Assembly: GCF_030908215.1 (NCBI RefSeq)
Contig: NZ_JAVFJK010000008.1
Location: 45,668 to 109,667 of the forward strand
Length of the DNA: 64,000 bases
Source: Sinomonas sp. ASV486
GTDB lineage: Bacteria > Actinomycetota > Actinomycetes > Actinomycetales > Micrococcaceae
Direction: 5' to 3'
Shown one piece after another: positions 28,766 through 37,083 of this stretch. Positions within the stretch are counted from its first letter, which is position 1; the number at the start of each line of letters is the position of its first letter. The notes under the pieces are model-generated. The model had not been told where the DNA came from and searched no databases. It saw nothing but the letters and a program-made list of their open reading frames with translations. The position numbers and the translations under genes were made by a program.

Positions 28766-29995
28766 TCAGCCCTTCGTGCACTGCGGCATCGACGCCGGGT
28801 CCTTGCCCTGGGCGTAGGCCTCGACCGCGGCCCGCGCGTCCGAGAGGGTCGACACCTTGACCACGTCGAGGCCCTCGGGCAGATGTCCAACAACCTCATC
28901 GCAGTTGGAGGCGGGGGCCAGGAAGAGTGTCGCCCCGGCAGAACGCGCGCCATACAGCTTCTGGGCTATGCCGCCGATGGCCCCCACGGTCCCGTCAGGG
29001 CTGATCGTCCCTGTCCCTGCGATCTGCCTGCCCCCCGTCAGGTCCCCGGGCGTCAGCTTGTCAACGATCCCGAGCGCGAACATCATGCCCGCGCTGGGAC
29101 CCCCCACCCGATCGAGCGAGACGCTCACCGAGAACGGGAAGCTGTACGTGTAGCGGATGCCCACCCCGAGGACCCATTTGCCCTGGTTCTGCGTCGGGGT
29201 CACGGTCACCGTCTCCGGGGATCCGCCGCGCACGACGACGACGTCCACCGGAGTTCCCCCGCCCGCCGCGAGCGTCTGCTGCACGGTCGCGAGTGAGGTG
29301 ACCTTGGTGCCGGCGACGCTCACGAGGCGGTCACCGACGAGGAGCTTCCCGGTCGAAGGCGACCCGTCCGGGATCGAGCCCACGTTGAGCTGCTGGTCGT
29401 AGGCGATGCCGAGGTTGCCGAGCGCCGCTGCCACGGCGGTCTGCTCGGAGTCCTGCATGAGTGCAGCGTTCTCGTCGGACACCTGCTGGCTTGTGGTCCC
29501 CGGCGGGTACACCACCCGCTGCGGGAGGATTGCCCGGGTGGGATCGAACCACGAGCGGGCGAGCTCCAGGAGCCCGACGTCGCTGTTCGGGCCGCCGTTG
29601 ACGTAGACCGTCGTGAGATCGAGGGCCCCGGCGGCAGGATACGAGTCATGGCCGGTGACGGTGATGACGTCCTTCCCGCCGGTCTGCCCGAGCGTGTTGT
29701 ACGCGGGACCCGGGGACTCGATGATGTACGGCACGGGAACTGACACGACTGTCGCCCCGAGGATGAGGGCGGCGAGGCCGGAGATCAGGGCCGCGGATCC
29801 TCTGCCGCCGGACCGGCCTTGCTGCCGCTTCCGCTGCCCGGCCGACGATCCGGAGGGACGCACGACGTCGTGCGGCGGATCAGCGGAAGGCGAGACCGCG
29901 CCGTCGTCCGCGCCATCCCGCGCACCGCCTTGCGCACCGGCGTGGGCAGCCGTGGGATCGCTGCCGGCATCGGGGACCACGGGACCGCTGACCAC
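28766..29995 (-). CDS. PDZ and Lon-like (S16) membrane-anchored protease, YlbL type
   Basis: 409 residues. A polar N-terminus (about 1-65) leads to one membrane helix (SAALISGLAALILGATVVSV) and IESPGPAYNTLG, typical of the YlbL group. A PDZ domain (about 205-270) precedes an S16 peptidase domain with catalytic Ser in GGPSAGMM (about 299) and Lys in IGGIAQK (about 343). It would cleave membrane or exported proteins. GTG 29995 is chosen because GGAAGGGGTGAG lies just upstream; an ATG at 30061 remains possible. It is divergent from the zincin_2 gene. Confidence 0.88.
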   Translation of the reverse strand: MVSGPVVPDAGSDPTAAHAGAQGGARDGADDGAVSPSADPPHDVVRPSGSSAGQRKRQQGRSGGRGSAALISGLAALILGATVVSVPVPYIIESPGPAYNTLGQTGGKDVITVTGHDSYPAAGALDLTTVYVNGGPNSDVGLLELARSWFDPTRAILPQRVVYPPGTTSQQVSDENAALMQDSEQTAVAAALGNLGIAYDQQLNVGSIPDGSPSTGKLLVGDRLVSVAGTKVTSLATVQQTLAAGGGTPVDVVVVRGGSPETVTVTPTQNQGKWVLGVGIRYTYSFPFSVSVSLDRVGGPSAGMMFALGIVDKLTPGDLTGGRQIAGTGTISPDGTVGAIGGIAQKLYGARSAGATLFLAPASNCDEVVGHLPEGLDVVKVSTLSDARAAVEAYAQGKDPASMPQCTKG

Positions 29996-30179
29996 CCAGA
30001 TCTCACCCCTTCCTCTTGCCTGGACCAGTGCCCAGCCTACGGTGCGCTGCTGGCGATCCATCCATAGCGCGCGGGGGCGCGCTGTGCCCACAGCGAAAGC
30101 GCCCCACGCACCGAAGACACGTCTACTGTCCCGCGGTACCGTGAGGATGTCCCTAGCAGAAGCGGCACTGATCGGCGGC

Positions 30180-31622
30180 ATGATGACCACACCTGAGAAG
30201 CCTTCGGGCCACGACGGCGAGCCCGAGGATCCGCTGTCCGAGCTCTTCGCCAAGCTCATGGGCGGTGCGGGCGCCGAGGGATTCGATCCCACCGAGATCG
30301 CCAAGGCCGCTGGCCTCCCGAGCGATCCGAACGTCCTGCGGCAGATGTTCGAACAGGTGCAGGCCATGATGTCTGCTGCGCCCGGAGAAGGCCCCGTCAA
30401 CTGGCGGATGGCCCACGAGCACGCGCGCCGGACCGCCGCCTCAACCTCCGATCCCTCGGTCTCGGCGACCCAGAACCGCGAAGTGGACGAGGCCCTGCGC
30501 CTCGCCGAACTCTGGCTCGACAAGGCCACGGAGTTCCCCAGCACCGGGATCATCGGGCGCGGCTGGTCCCGCGCCGAATGGATCGAAGCCACGATGGGCA
30601 CATGGCGGCGCCTGACCGAGCCGGTGGCCAACAGCATCGCGACGGCCCTCTCGACGGCCCTCAGCGAGCAGATGCCTGAAGAGATGAAGGGCATGCTCGG
30701 GGGTGCGTCCTCGATGCTGACCAACATGGGCGGCACGATCTTCGGCATGCAGCTCGGCGCCGCGATCGGCGCACTCTCGGGCGACGTTGTGAGCTCCTCC
30801 GACATCGGGGTGCCGCTCGTCGACCTCGAGATGGCCCTCCTCCCGGCCAATGTCACGAAGTTCGGCGAGGGGCTCGGGCTGCCGGAGGGCGACGTGCGCC
30901 TCTACCTCGCGGTGCGGGAGGCCGCCCACGCGCGCCTCTTCATGCACGTACCGTGGCTGCGCGGCCACCTCCTCGGCGCCATCGAGGACTACGCCCGGGG
31001 CATCCACATCGACGTCTCCAAGATCGAGGAGCTCGCCCACGGGATAGACCCGAGCAACCCTGAGTCCATCCAGGAAGCACTCCAGGGCGGGGTCTTCATG
31101 CCGCAGCGGACCCCGCAGCAGGACGCGGCGCTGACGAAGCTCGAGACCGCGCTGGCCCTGGTCGAGGGCTGGGTCGACGAGCTCACCGCAGCGGCCACCG
31201 ACGGCGTCCTGCCCTCCGCGGCAGCGCTCCGCGAGGCTGTGCGACGCCGCCGCGCCACCGGCGGTCCTGCCGAGCACGCCTTCGCCTCCCTCGTAGGGCT
31301 CGAACTGCGCCCGCGTCGCCTGCGCGATGCGGCCACGCTCTGGGCATCGCTCACGGAGGAACGCGGGATTGCCGGCCGGGACGCCATCTGGAAGCACCCC
31401 GATCTGCTTCCGACCGCAGAGGACCTCGACGATCCGCGGGGATTCTCCACCCGCCGGTCGATGGCCGAGGCGCAGGACTCCGAGGTCGATGAGGCGCTCG
31501 AGAAGCTCCTCGCAGGCGGATTCGACGAGCCGGCGGCCCCGGACTCGGGCACCGGAGACGGTGGGGACGATCCGGACACGACAGACGACGGCGGCACTCC
31601 CCCGGGCGCTCCCCGGGCCTGA
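30180..31622 (+). CDS. Zinc-dependent metalloprotease, zincin_2/DUF2342 family
   Basis: 480 residues. The REAAHARLFMHVPWL stretch (about 244) is the characteristic motif of this actinobacterial family, predicted to bind zinc through Glu and His but lacking a standard HExxH. Surrounding features match the family: EWIEATMGTWRRLTEPVA, GTIFGMQLGAAIGAL and GFSTRRS near the end. Substrate and activity are unknown. Start choice is uncertain: ATG 30180, ATG 30183 or ATG 30147 are in frame, and none has a strong ribosome-binding site; conserved sequence begins after 30180. The tail is acidic and Gly/Pro-rich. A hairpin follows at 31647. Confidence 0.85.
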   Translation: MMTTPEKPSGHDGEPEDPLSELFAKLMGGAGAEGFDPTEIAKAAGLPSDPNVLRQMFEQVQAMMSAAPGEGPVNWRMAHEHARRTAASTSDPSVSATQNREVDEALRLAELWLDKATEFPSTGIIGRGWSRAEWIEATMGTWRRLTEPVANSIATALSTALSEQMPEEMKGMLGGASSMLTNMGGTIFGMQLGAAIGALSGDVVSSSDIGVPLVDLEMALLPANVTKFGEGLGLPEGDVRLYLAVREAAHARLFMHVPWLRGHLLGAIEDYARGIHIDVSKIEELAHGIDPSNPESIQEALQGGVFMPQRTPQQDAALTKLETALALVEGWVDELTAAATDGVLPSAAALREAVRRRRATGGPAEHAFASLVGLELRPRRLRDAATLWASLTEERGIAGRDAIWKHPDLLPTAEDLDDPRGFSTRRSMAEAQDSEVDEALEKLLAGGFDEPAAPDSGTGDGGDDPDTTDDGGTPPGAPRA

Positions 31623-31646
31623 TTCCGCCGGGACACAGAGCTGAGA

Positions 31647-31678
31647 ACGGGCCGTCCCGACGAGTCGGGGCGGCCCGT
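31647..31678. terminator. Bidirectional terminator hairpin between convergent genes
   Basis: 15-bp stem with one G-T position (31647-31661 with 31664-31678; arm ACGGGCCGTCCCGAC) and a very tight loop. It lies 24 nt past the zincin_2 stop and 14 nt past the stop of the 65-residue protein gene on the other strand. Confidence 0.75.
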
Positions 31679-31692
31679 CGGGCTCGGTGGCG

Positions 31693-31890
31693 TCAGTCGA
31701 TGTCCTCCACGATCTCGCCGTACGGGATCTTCTCATCGAGATGTGCCTGGAGCACGTGGGGATCGATCACGACCCGGACTCCCTGCGTCTTGTCGGCGGC
31801 CGACTGCAGAAGGATCGGTCGGATGGTGTCCACGAACAGCTCGTCGCGGCCGAGGAGGTACTTCGCGTAGCTGGCTGGTAGCTCAGTCAT
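31693..31890 (-). CDS. Small conserved-type protein, function unknown
   Basis: 65 residues, not assigned to any family I can name. It is soluble and acidic (ends EIVEDID), with a helix-like start (LPASYAKYLLGRDELFVDTIRPILL) and a beta-like segment (QGVRVVIDPHVL). The ATG lies exactly 6 nt after TAGAAT, so it is probably transcribed on its own as a leaderless mRNA. The -10 box starts with the stop codon of the upstream metallopeptidase gene. GC content and codon usage match its neighbours, and the tight promoter and terminator support it as a real gene. Confidence 0.7.
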   Translation of the reverse strand: MTELPASYAKYLLGRDELFVDTIRPILLQSAADKTQGVRVVIDPHVLQAHLDEKIPYGEIVEDID

Positions 31891-31896
31891 GGCCAG

Positions 31897-31902
31897 ATTC
31901 TA
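31897..31902 (-). promoter_or_regulatory. -10 box built on the upstream gene's stop codon
   Basis: TAGAAT on the minus strand, 6 nt before ATG 31890. Its first three bases (31900-31902) are the TAG stop of the metallopeptidase gene. Confidence 0.55.
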
Positions 31903-32538
31903 GGCGCGTTCCTCGTCGTCGGTAAGGCCCCAGTCGTCGCCGTCTTCGTCCGGCTGCCCCGGCCCGTGATGAGAACCGGCGAACGCAACGCCCGCGAGGA
32001 ACGCCTTGGCCTCCGCCAGCCGCGGGTATGCCGCGACGAGCCGCCAGAACGCGGGCCCGTGACCCGAGACGAGCAGGTGGGCGAGCTCGTGGACAATCAC
32101 GTAGTCGACGACCCACTCCGGCATGCGCTGGAGCTCGTGCGAGATCCGTATGGTGCGCTGGCTCGGGGTGCACGATCCCCAGCGACGGCGCTGGTTTGTC
32201 ACCCATCGGATGGACACCGGCGAGGCCCGGCCCCCCAGATACTGCCGGGACAGCTCCCCCGCGCGGCCCATGAGGGCCTCATCGGTGGCGGGCCTGCCGC
32301 GGCGAGCCGTGTCCTGTTGGAGGCGCGCGACCATGCGCTCAACCCAGTGTTCCTCCTCGGCACGGGAGAATCTGGCGGGGATCGCCACGACGGCGGTGGA
32401 GCCTTCCCAGAAGGCGGAGACCGTCTTGCGGCGCCGCGGGGAGCGACGCACCTCAACCGGGGGCCCCGGATTCCCTCCGGCCGATCCATCGAGTGGCAGC
32501 GAGCGCTGACCGCGCGCTTGGCCCTTGTCATGAGTCAC
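31900..32538 (-). CDS. YgjP-like (M48-type, DUF45) metallopeptidase
   Basis: 212 residues. The domain spans about 40-190 with the zinc motif VIVHELAHLLVSGHGPAFW (His-Glu-x-x-His), preceded by RRRWGSCTPSQRTIRISHEL, which is characteristic of the YgjP/DUF45 group. The C-terminus is acidic. Substrates are not established. GTG 32538 overlaps the uvrD2 stop by 11 bp, with GGAG 7 nt upstream inside uvrD2, so translation is coupled. It is the last gene of the nudC-uvrD2 unit. Confidence 0.85.
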   Translation of the reverse strand: MTHDKGQARGQRSLPLDGSAGGNPGPPVEVRRSPRRRKTVSAFWEGSTAVVAIPARFSRAEEEHWVERMVARLQQDTARRGRPATDEALMGRAGELSRQYLGGRASPVSIRWVTNQRRRWGSCTPSQRTIRISHELQRMPEWVVDYVIVHELAHLLVSGHGPAFWRLVAAYPRLAEAKAFLAGVAFAGSHHGPGQPDEDGDDWGLTDDEERA

Positions 32539-34651
32539 GGAGCAGCTCCAGGACAGCCTCGCCGTAGCGCTCGAGCTTGGCCCGGCCGACGCCGGCGACT
32601 TGGGAGAGCTCCGCCAGGCTGACGGGCTTCGCCTCGGCAATCGCCGTCAGGGTCGCGTCGGTGAACACGACGAACGCGGGGACGTCCGATGCTTTGGCCT
32701 GCTCGAGGCGCCAGGCCCGAAGGGCCTCGAACGTGGACTCCTCGTAGCTCGGGGGGCACGTGGAGCAGCGGCCCACCTTTCGCTCGGCGCCGGTGGAGAG
32801 GATCGTCCCGCACACCCGGCAGGTCGTGGGCCCCTTGAGCTCGCGCCGCTTCCGTGCGGCACCGCCGGTGTGCGACGACGTGGCGCCGCCCGGCCTGAGT
32901 CCGTCGAGGAACCGCGACGGCCGCCGGTGGGCGCGGCCGCCTGGCGTCCTGGACAATGACCACGAGAGGTGGAGGAACTCCCTGGCTCGGGTGATGCCGA
33001 CGTAGAGGAGCCTGCGCTCCTCGTCGATCGTCACCGGAGTATCCGCGAAGGAGATCGGCACGAGACCCTCGCTCAGGCCCACGAGGAACACGGCATCCCA
33101 CTCTAGGCCCTTCGCTGCATGGAGAGACGCCAGGGTAATTCCCTGGACCGCGGGCGCATGCTGGGAGGTGGCCCGCTCCTGGAGCTCGGCGACGAACTCC
33201 GTGAGGCCAAAGCCCTCTCCGCGCGCGGCCGAGAGCTCGTCGGCGAGCGCCACGAGGGCGGCGAGGGACTCCCAGCGCTCCCGGGTCGCGCCGCTGCCCG
33301 TCGGCGCCTGCTCGGAGTAGCCCAGCGACGAGAGGACATCGCGCACGCGCTGGCCTACCGGCACGCCGTCGTCCGCCTCGGCGCGCGCCGCGCCGCGCAG
33401 CTGCAGGAGCCCATCGCGGACTTCGCGCCGGTTGAAGAACCGCTCGCCGCCGCGCAGCTGGTACCCGATCCCGGCGGCAGAGAGAGCCTGTTCGAACGCC
33501 TCGGACTGGCCGTTGGTGCGGAAGAGGACCGCGATGTCCTTCGCCTGGGTCCCGGCCGCCATGAGCGCCGCGATCCGGCGGGCGACTGCGGCCGCCTCCG
33601 ACTCGTCGTCCGAGCACTCGGCAAACTCGGGCTCAGGGCCGTCGGGCCGCTGGGCGAGGAGCGTCAGGGGCTGCGCCCACCGCGCATCGGCGGCGGGTCC
33701 GCCGCTGCGCCGGGACCCCAGCAGCTGGTTCGCGAGCCGGACCACCTGCGGGCTCGAGCGGTAGTCTCTCACGAGCCGGATGATTGACGCGCCCGGATGG
33801 TGCTTGCCGAACTCGAGCAGGTGGGCGCTCGTCGCGCCGGTGAACGAGTAGATGGTCTGGCTCGCATCGCCCACCACGCACAGCTCCTCGCGTCCGCCCA
33901 ACCACAGCTCCAGGAGCCGTTGCTGGAGTGGGGACACGTCCTGGTACTCGTCGACGACGAAGTGCCGGTATTGTTCGCGGACCGTGGCCGCGACCTTGGC
34001 GTCCTCCTGGAGGATGCCGACCGTGATGAGCAGGACGTCCTCGAAGTCGATGAGGTTCCGGTCCACCTTGACGTCCTCGTACGCCTCGAACAGCCGTGCG
34101 ACGACGGGCGGCTGCAGTCCGCCCGGCTCTCCTCGGCCGGAAGCGCCCTCGAGGTAGGTGGAAGGGGTCAGCATCGAGACCTTGGCCCACTCGATCTCGG
34201 ACGCCAGGTCGCGGATGGCTGCACGGTCCACGGTGAGCCGCAGCCGCCGGGCGCTCTCGGCAATAGCCTGCGCCTTGTGCTCAAGGAGTGCCGGCAGCGT
34301 CCCCCCCACCGCCTGCGGCCAGAAGTACTGGAGCTGGCGCAGTGCCGCGGCGTGGAAGGTGCGTGCCTGGACCCCGCCGACGCCCAGGTCCCGCAGTCTG
34401 CTGCGCATCTCGGCGGCGGCGCGGGCCGTGAACGTGACCGCGAGCACGCTCTGGGGAGAGTAGACGCCCGAATGGACGCCGTACGCGATTCGGTGGGTGA
34501 TCGCTCTGGTCTTGCCCGTTCCCGCGCCGGCGAGAACGCAGACCGGGCCCTGGAGAGTGGTCGCAACCTCGCGCTGTTCGTCGTCGAGCCCGCCGAGGAG
34601 CCTGTCCTCGAGGGTCCCGTGCTCGGCGTGCGGCGCGCTGGTATCGATCAC
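32528..34651 (-). CDS. uvrD2: ATP-dependent 3'-5' DNA helicase UvrD2 with HRDC domain
   Basis: 707 residues, superfamily 1. Walker A AGAGTGKT (41-48), motif III/IV regions, VVDEYQDVSPLQQ (DEYQ Walker B), GDASQTIYSF and VRDYRSSPQ are present; TLASLHAAKGLEWDAVFLVG and RRLLYVGITRARE are motifs V and VI. A four-cysteine cluster follows (CRVCG and CSTCP), then a C-terminal HRDC domain (about 630-705). This layout is that of mycobacterial UvrD2. GTG 34651 overlaps the nudC stop (GTGA). It unwinds DNA in repair or replication; mycobacterial UvrD2 is essential. Confidence 0.93.
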   Translation of the reverse strand: MIDTSAPHAEHGTLEDRLLGGLDDEQREVATTLQGPVCVLAGAGTGKTRAITHRIAYGVHSGVYSPQSVLAVTFTARAAAEMRSRLRDLGVGGVQARTFHAAALRQLQYFWPQAVGGTLPALLEHKAQAIAESARRLRLTVDRAAIRDLASEIEWAKVSMLTPSTYLEGASGRGEPGGLQPPVVARLFEAYEDVKVDRNLIDFEDVLLITVGILQEDAKVAATVREQYRHFVVDEYQDVSPLQQRLLELWLGGREELCVVGDASQTIYSFTGATSAHLLEFGKHHPGASIIRLVRDYRSSPQVVRLANQLLGSRRSGGPAADARWAQPLTLLAQRPDGPEPEFAECSDDESEAAAVARRIAALMAAGTQAKDIAVLFRTNGQSEAFEQALSAAGIGYQLRGGERFFNRREVRDGLLQLRGAARAEADDGVPVGQRVRDVLSSLGYSEQAPTGSGATRERWESLAALVALADELSAARGEGFGLTEFVAELQERATSQHAPAVQGITLASLHAAKGLEWDAVFLVGLSEGLVPISFADTPVTIDEERRLLYVGITRAREFLHLSWSLSRTPGGRAHRRPSRFLDGLRPGGATSSHTGGAARKRRELKGPTTCRVCGTILSTGAERKVGRCSTCPPSYEESTFEALRAWRLEQAKASDVPAFVVFTDATLTAIAEAKPVSLAELSQVAGVGRAKLERYGEAVLELLRDS

Positions 34652-35745
34652 TTGGACACCGCGGACCCGGGCTCTGCGATCTCGCCGCCGTACCAATGCT
34701 CGATGAGGGCCCTCGAGATCGACAGACGGCTGGGGAGTGTGATCTCGCCTGAGCCCGCCGCCGCGGCAAGCTCCTCGCGGCTGAACCAGCGCGCGCGCAG
34801 TACCTCCGCGCCGTCGGGCTGCGCCACGGTGTCCTCCGTGCGGGCCGTGAAGCCGAGCATGAGCGAGGCAGGGAACGGCCACGGCTGAGACCCCAGGTAC
34901 TGGCACTCGGTCACCCGCACCCCGACCTCCTCGAGGATCTCGCGCACAACCGCCTGCTCGAGTGACTCACCCGGCTCGACGAAACCGGCGAGCGTCGAGA
35001 ACATCGTGGACCGCATCCTCGCCCCGGTCCCGAGGAGCACCCTGTCCTCCGGCCCGACGACCGTGACGATGATCGCGGGATCTGTGCGGGGGAAGTGCTC
35101 CGAGCCGTCCTCCGGGCAGCGGCGCACCCAGCCGCTGTGGACCACTTGGGTGGGTGCGCCGCAGCGCGGGCACCGTGGATGCCCGGCGTGCCAGTTCGCG
35201 ATGGCTGTCGCCTCGAGAAGGACCCCCGCCTCGACGACGTCGAGCCGGGACCCGGACTCGCGGAAGCCTGCCCAGTTGGTGTCCTCGGGCAGCAGCGAGG
35301 CGCCCTCCTCGGCGGGCTCTGACATGACGGCGGAGACAGGTTCCACGGGTTCGGGGAGGATCACCAGGACGACGTCGGAACCGGGGTTCGCGTGCGGCGT
35401 CGTGCGCTCCTGCGGGAGCTGGCCGAGGTATACGACGAGCCCGTCAAGCCATTCCGCGGGCAGGCTGTGGGCGGGGAGGAAGGCGAGGTGCTCCCCGGCG
35501 TGGGCTGCCCGGTGCTGTGAGTAGAGCACGGCGACGGCCCCGGGTTGGTGCACCACGGAATGGAGGAAGTCCGGGTCCGCGCGATCTGCGGAGCGCCGGT
35601 CGAGGGCCTCCACGCCTACCGGGAGCAGGCGGTCGGTGAGCCATCCGGCCACGGGGCCTTCGCCGTCGAACGCCGTGAGTGCTGTGCGGTCAGCGGCGGA
35701 CGGGTGGGCTGGGTCGTTAACCCGTGGGAGCGAACCGGAAGTCAT
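34648..35745 (-). CDS. nudC: NAD+ diphosphatase / RNA NAD-decapping hydrolase NudC
   Basis: 365 residues. The zinc-finger region has CPRC and one further Cys (WVRRCPEDG), where E. coli NudC has a fourth Cys; here that position is Asp. The Nudix box GFVEPGESLEQAVVREILEEVGV (given in part) is intact, and SQPWPFPAS is the signature that separates NudC from other Nudix enzymes. It splits NAD(H) into NMN(H) and AMP and can remove NAD caps from RNA. ATG 35745 is 6 nt after TACCGT. First gene of a nudC-uvrD2-metallopeptidase operon with 4-11 bp overlaps. Confidence 0.94.
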   Translation of the reverse strand: MTSGSLPRVNDPAHPSAADRTALTAFDGEGPVAGWLTDRLLPVGVEALDRRSADRADPDFLHSVVHQPGAVAVLYSQHRAAHAGEHLAFLPAHSLPAEWLDGLVVYLGQLPQERTTPHANPGSDVVLVILPEPVEPVSAVMSEPAEEGASLLPEDTNWAGFRESGSRLDVVEAGVLLEATAIANWHAGHPRCPRCGAPTQVVHSGWVRRCPEDGSEHFPRTDPAIIVTVVGPEDRVLLGTGARMRSTMFSTLAGFVEPGESLEQAVVREILEEVGVRVTECQYLGSQPWPFPASLMLGFTARTEDTVAQPDGAEVLRARWFSREELAAAAGSGEITLPSRLSISRALIEHWYGGEIAEPGSAVSK

Positions 35746-35751
35746 AGCACT

Positions 35752-35757
35752 ACGGTA
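35752..35757 (-). promoter_or_regulatory. -10 box of nudC, leaderless
   Basis: TACCGT on the minus strand, 6 nt before ATG 35745. Confidence 0.55.
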
Positions 35758-35899
35758 CTGACGCCCTCTGACACTCGCACAACCGGGCCAACACCGTATG
35801 TGGACGATGAGCGCGAACTGTGGCCGTAGCTGTGCGCACGTGGCCTGCGCCGCTGGGCGGTGTTCGGCGTGGGACCGTGATCGGGCCCCGGCATCCGGC

Positions 35900-35905
35900 T
35901 AGCGT
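35900..35905 (+). promoter_or_regulatory. -10 box of the phosphotransferase gene, leaderless
   Basis: TAGCGT, 7 nt before GTG 35913. The same hexamer precedes the exonuclease gene at 44282. Confidence 0.5.
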
Positions 35906-35912
35906 GGAGAAG

Positions 35913-37058
35913 GTGAAACGCACTCCGTTCGAGCTGGCTGCCATCGCCACCGCCGCCGTCCCCGGACTGAAGCCGACCGCTGCCGCGGCTTCCCCGGACG
36001 ACGCGACCGATTTCGACGCCGCACTCCTCGAGACCGCGGACGGGCGGCGGTGGCGCATCCGCTGCCCGCGTGGAACAGAGGCGAGCGCACGCCTCGAGAC
36101 GGAGATGACCGTGCTGAGGGCTTTCGATCCGTCGGTGCGCGCGGAGCTGCCGTTCCAGATGCCCGCAGTCGCGGGGACCGTCCGGATGGACGGCCTGACC
36201 ACTTGCGTGTACACGAACTTGACGGGGACGGTCCGTGGGCTCGACGAACTCACTGCTGGCACCGCACGCCTCGCTCGGGAAGTCGGCGCAACGCTCGCGG
36301 CGATCCATGGCCTTCCCCAGTCGCTCGTCGACGGCGCGGATCTGCCCTCCTACACAGCCAACGGCTTCCGCCAACGACGCCTCAACGAGCTCGATCAGGC
36401 CGCCACGACGGGGAAGATCCCACCTGTGCTCCTGCGCCGATGGGAGCAGGCCATGGAGGACGTGACACTGTGGCGGTTCAACCCGACGGTTGTCCACGGC
36501 GACCTGCACGAGGACAACCTCCTCGTCGACGAGGAGCGCGTCACCGCCGTGACAGGGTGGACGGACCTGCGGATCGGTGACCCGGCCGACGACTTCGCTT
36601 GGCTCGTGGCATCCAATGAACCGAAGTTCATCGAGTCCGTCCTCGCCGCCTACCATTCCTCGCGCAAGGAGCCGGTCGACCCGCAACTGGCCCGCCGCGC
36701 GGCCCTCGCGGCCGAGTTCGCCCTCGCCCAGTACCTCGTGAAGGCCCTCGCCCTCGGCGACGACGGTGCCGTGGCGGACGCACGGCACATGCTCGCCGAG
36801 CTCGCCGCCGACATCGAGGCAAGCGAAGCGGCTGAAGCCGAGGCCGCGGCGGCGGGCCCGATCCTCGAGGATGAGGACCCCGACGGCGCACCCGCCGAGG
36901 CCGTACCCGTCGACGCGGTGTCGGTGAGCAGCCCAGCCGGCGGCACCCCGGCACTGACGGGCGCCGCAGCCGAGGATGACGACGCGGACGGCCAGACGGA
37001 GACCGACACCACCGCCCTGCCGGTGGTGTCGGTCTCCAACCGCCTGCCCGAGGCGTAG
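35913..37058 (+). CDS. Aminoglycoside-phosphotransferase-fold kinase
   Basis: 381 residues. The APH/choline-kinase fold is marked by the Brenner motif VVHGDLHEDNLLVD (about 193), with the catalytic Asp, and by TGWTDLRIGDPADDFAWL, which carries the metal-binding Asp. The last 110 residues are an acidic Ala/Glu/Asp-rich tail with TETDTTALPVVSVSN, probably disordered. The substrate is unknown: such proteins phosphorylate antibiotics, sugars or small metabolites, and resistance should not be assumed. The GTG start is set by TAGCGT 7 nt upstream. It is convergent with adnB; the stops are 26 bp apart. Confidence 0.82.
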   Translation: MKRTPFELAAIATAAVPGLKPTAAAASPDDATDFDAALLETADGRRWRIRCPRGTEASARLETEMTVLRAFDPSVRAELPFQMPAVAGTVRMDGLTTCVYTNLTGTVRGLDELTAGTARLAREVGATLAAIHGLPQSLVDGADLPSYTANGFRQRRLNELDQAATTGKIPPVLLRRWEQAMEDVTLWRFNPTVVHGDLHEDNLLVDEERVTAVTGWTDLRIGDPADDFAWLVASNEPKFIESVLAAYHSSRKEPVDPQLARRAALAAEFALAQYLVKALALGDDGAVADARHMLAELAADIEASEAAEAEAAAAGPILEDEDPDGAPAEAVPVDAVSVSSPAGGTPALTGAAAEDDDADGQTETDTTALPVVSVSNRLPEA

Positions 37059-37083
37059 CGCCGGCACCAAGAGCCCCGTCCGG

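Noticed and set aside
35913..37058. Antibiotic-resistance phosphotransferase
   Set aside because: The fold is shared with many metabolic kinases; no sequence feature singles out an antibiotic substrate and no mobile element is near.
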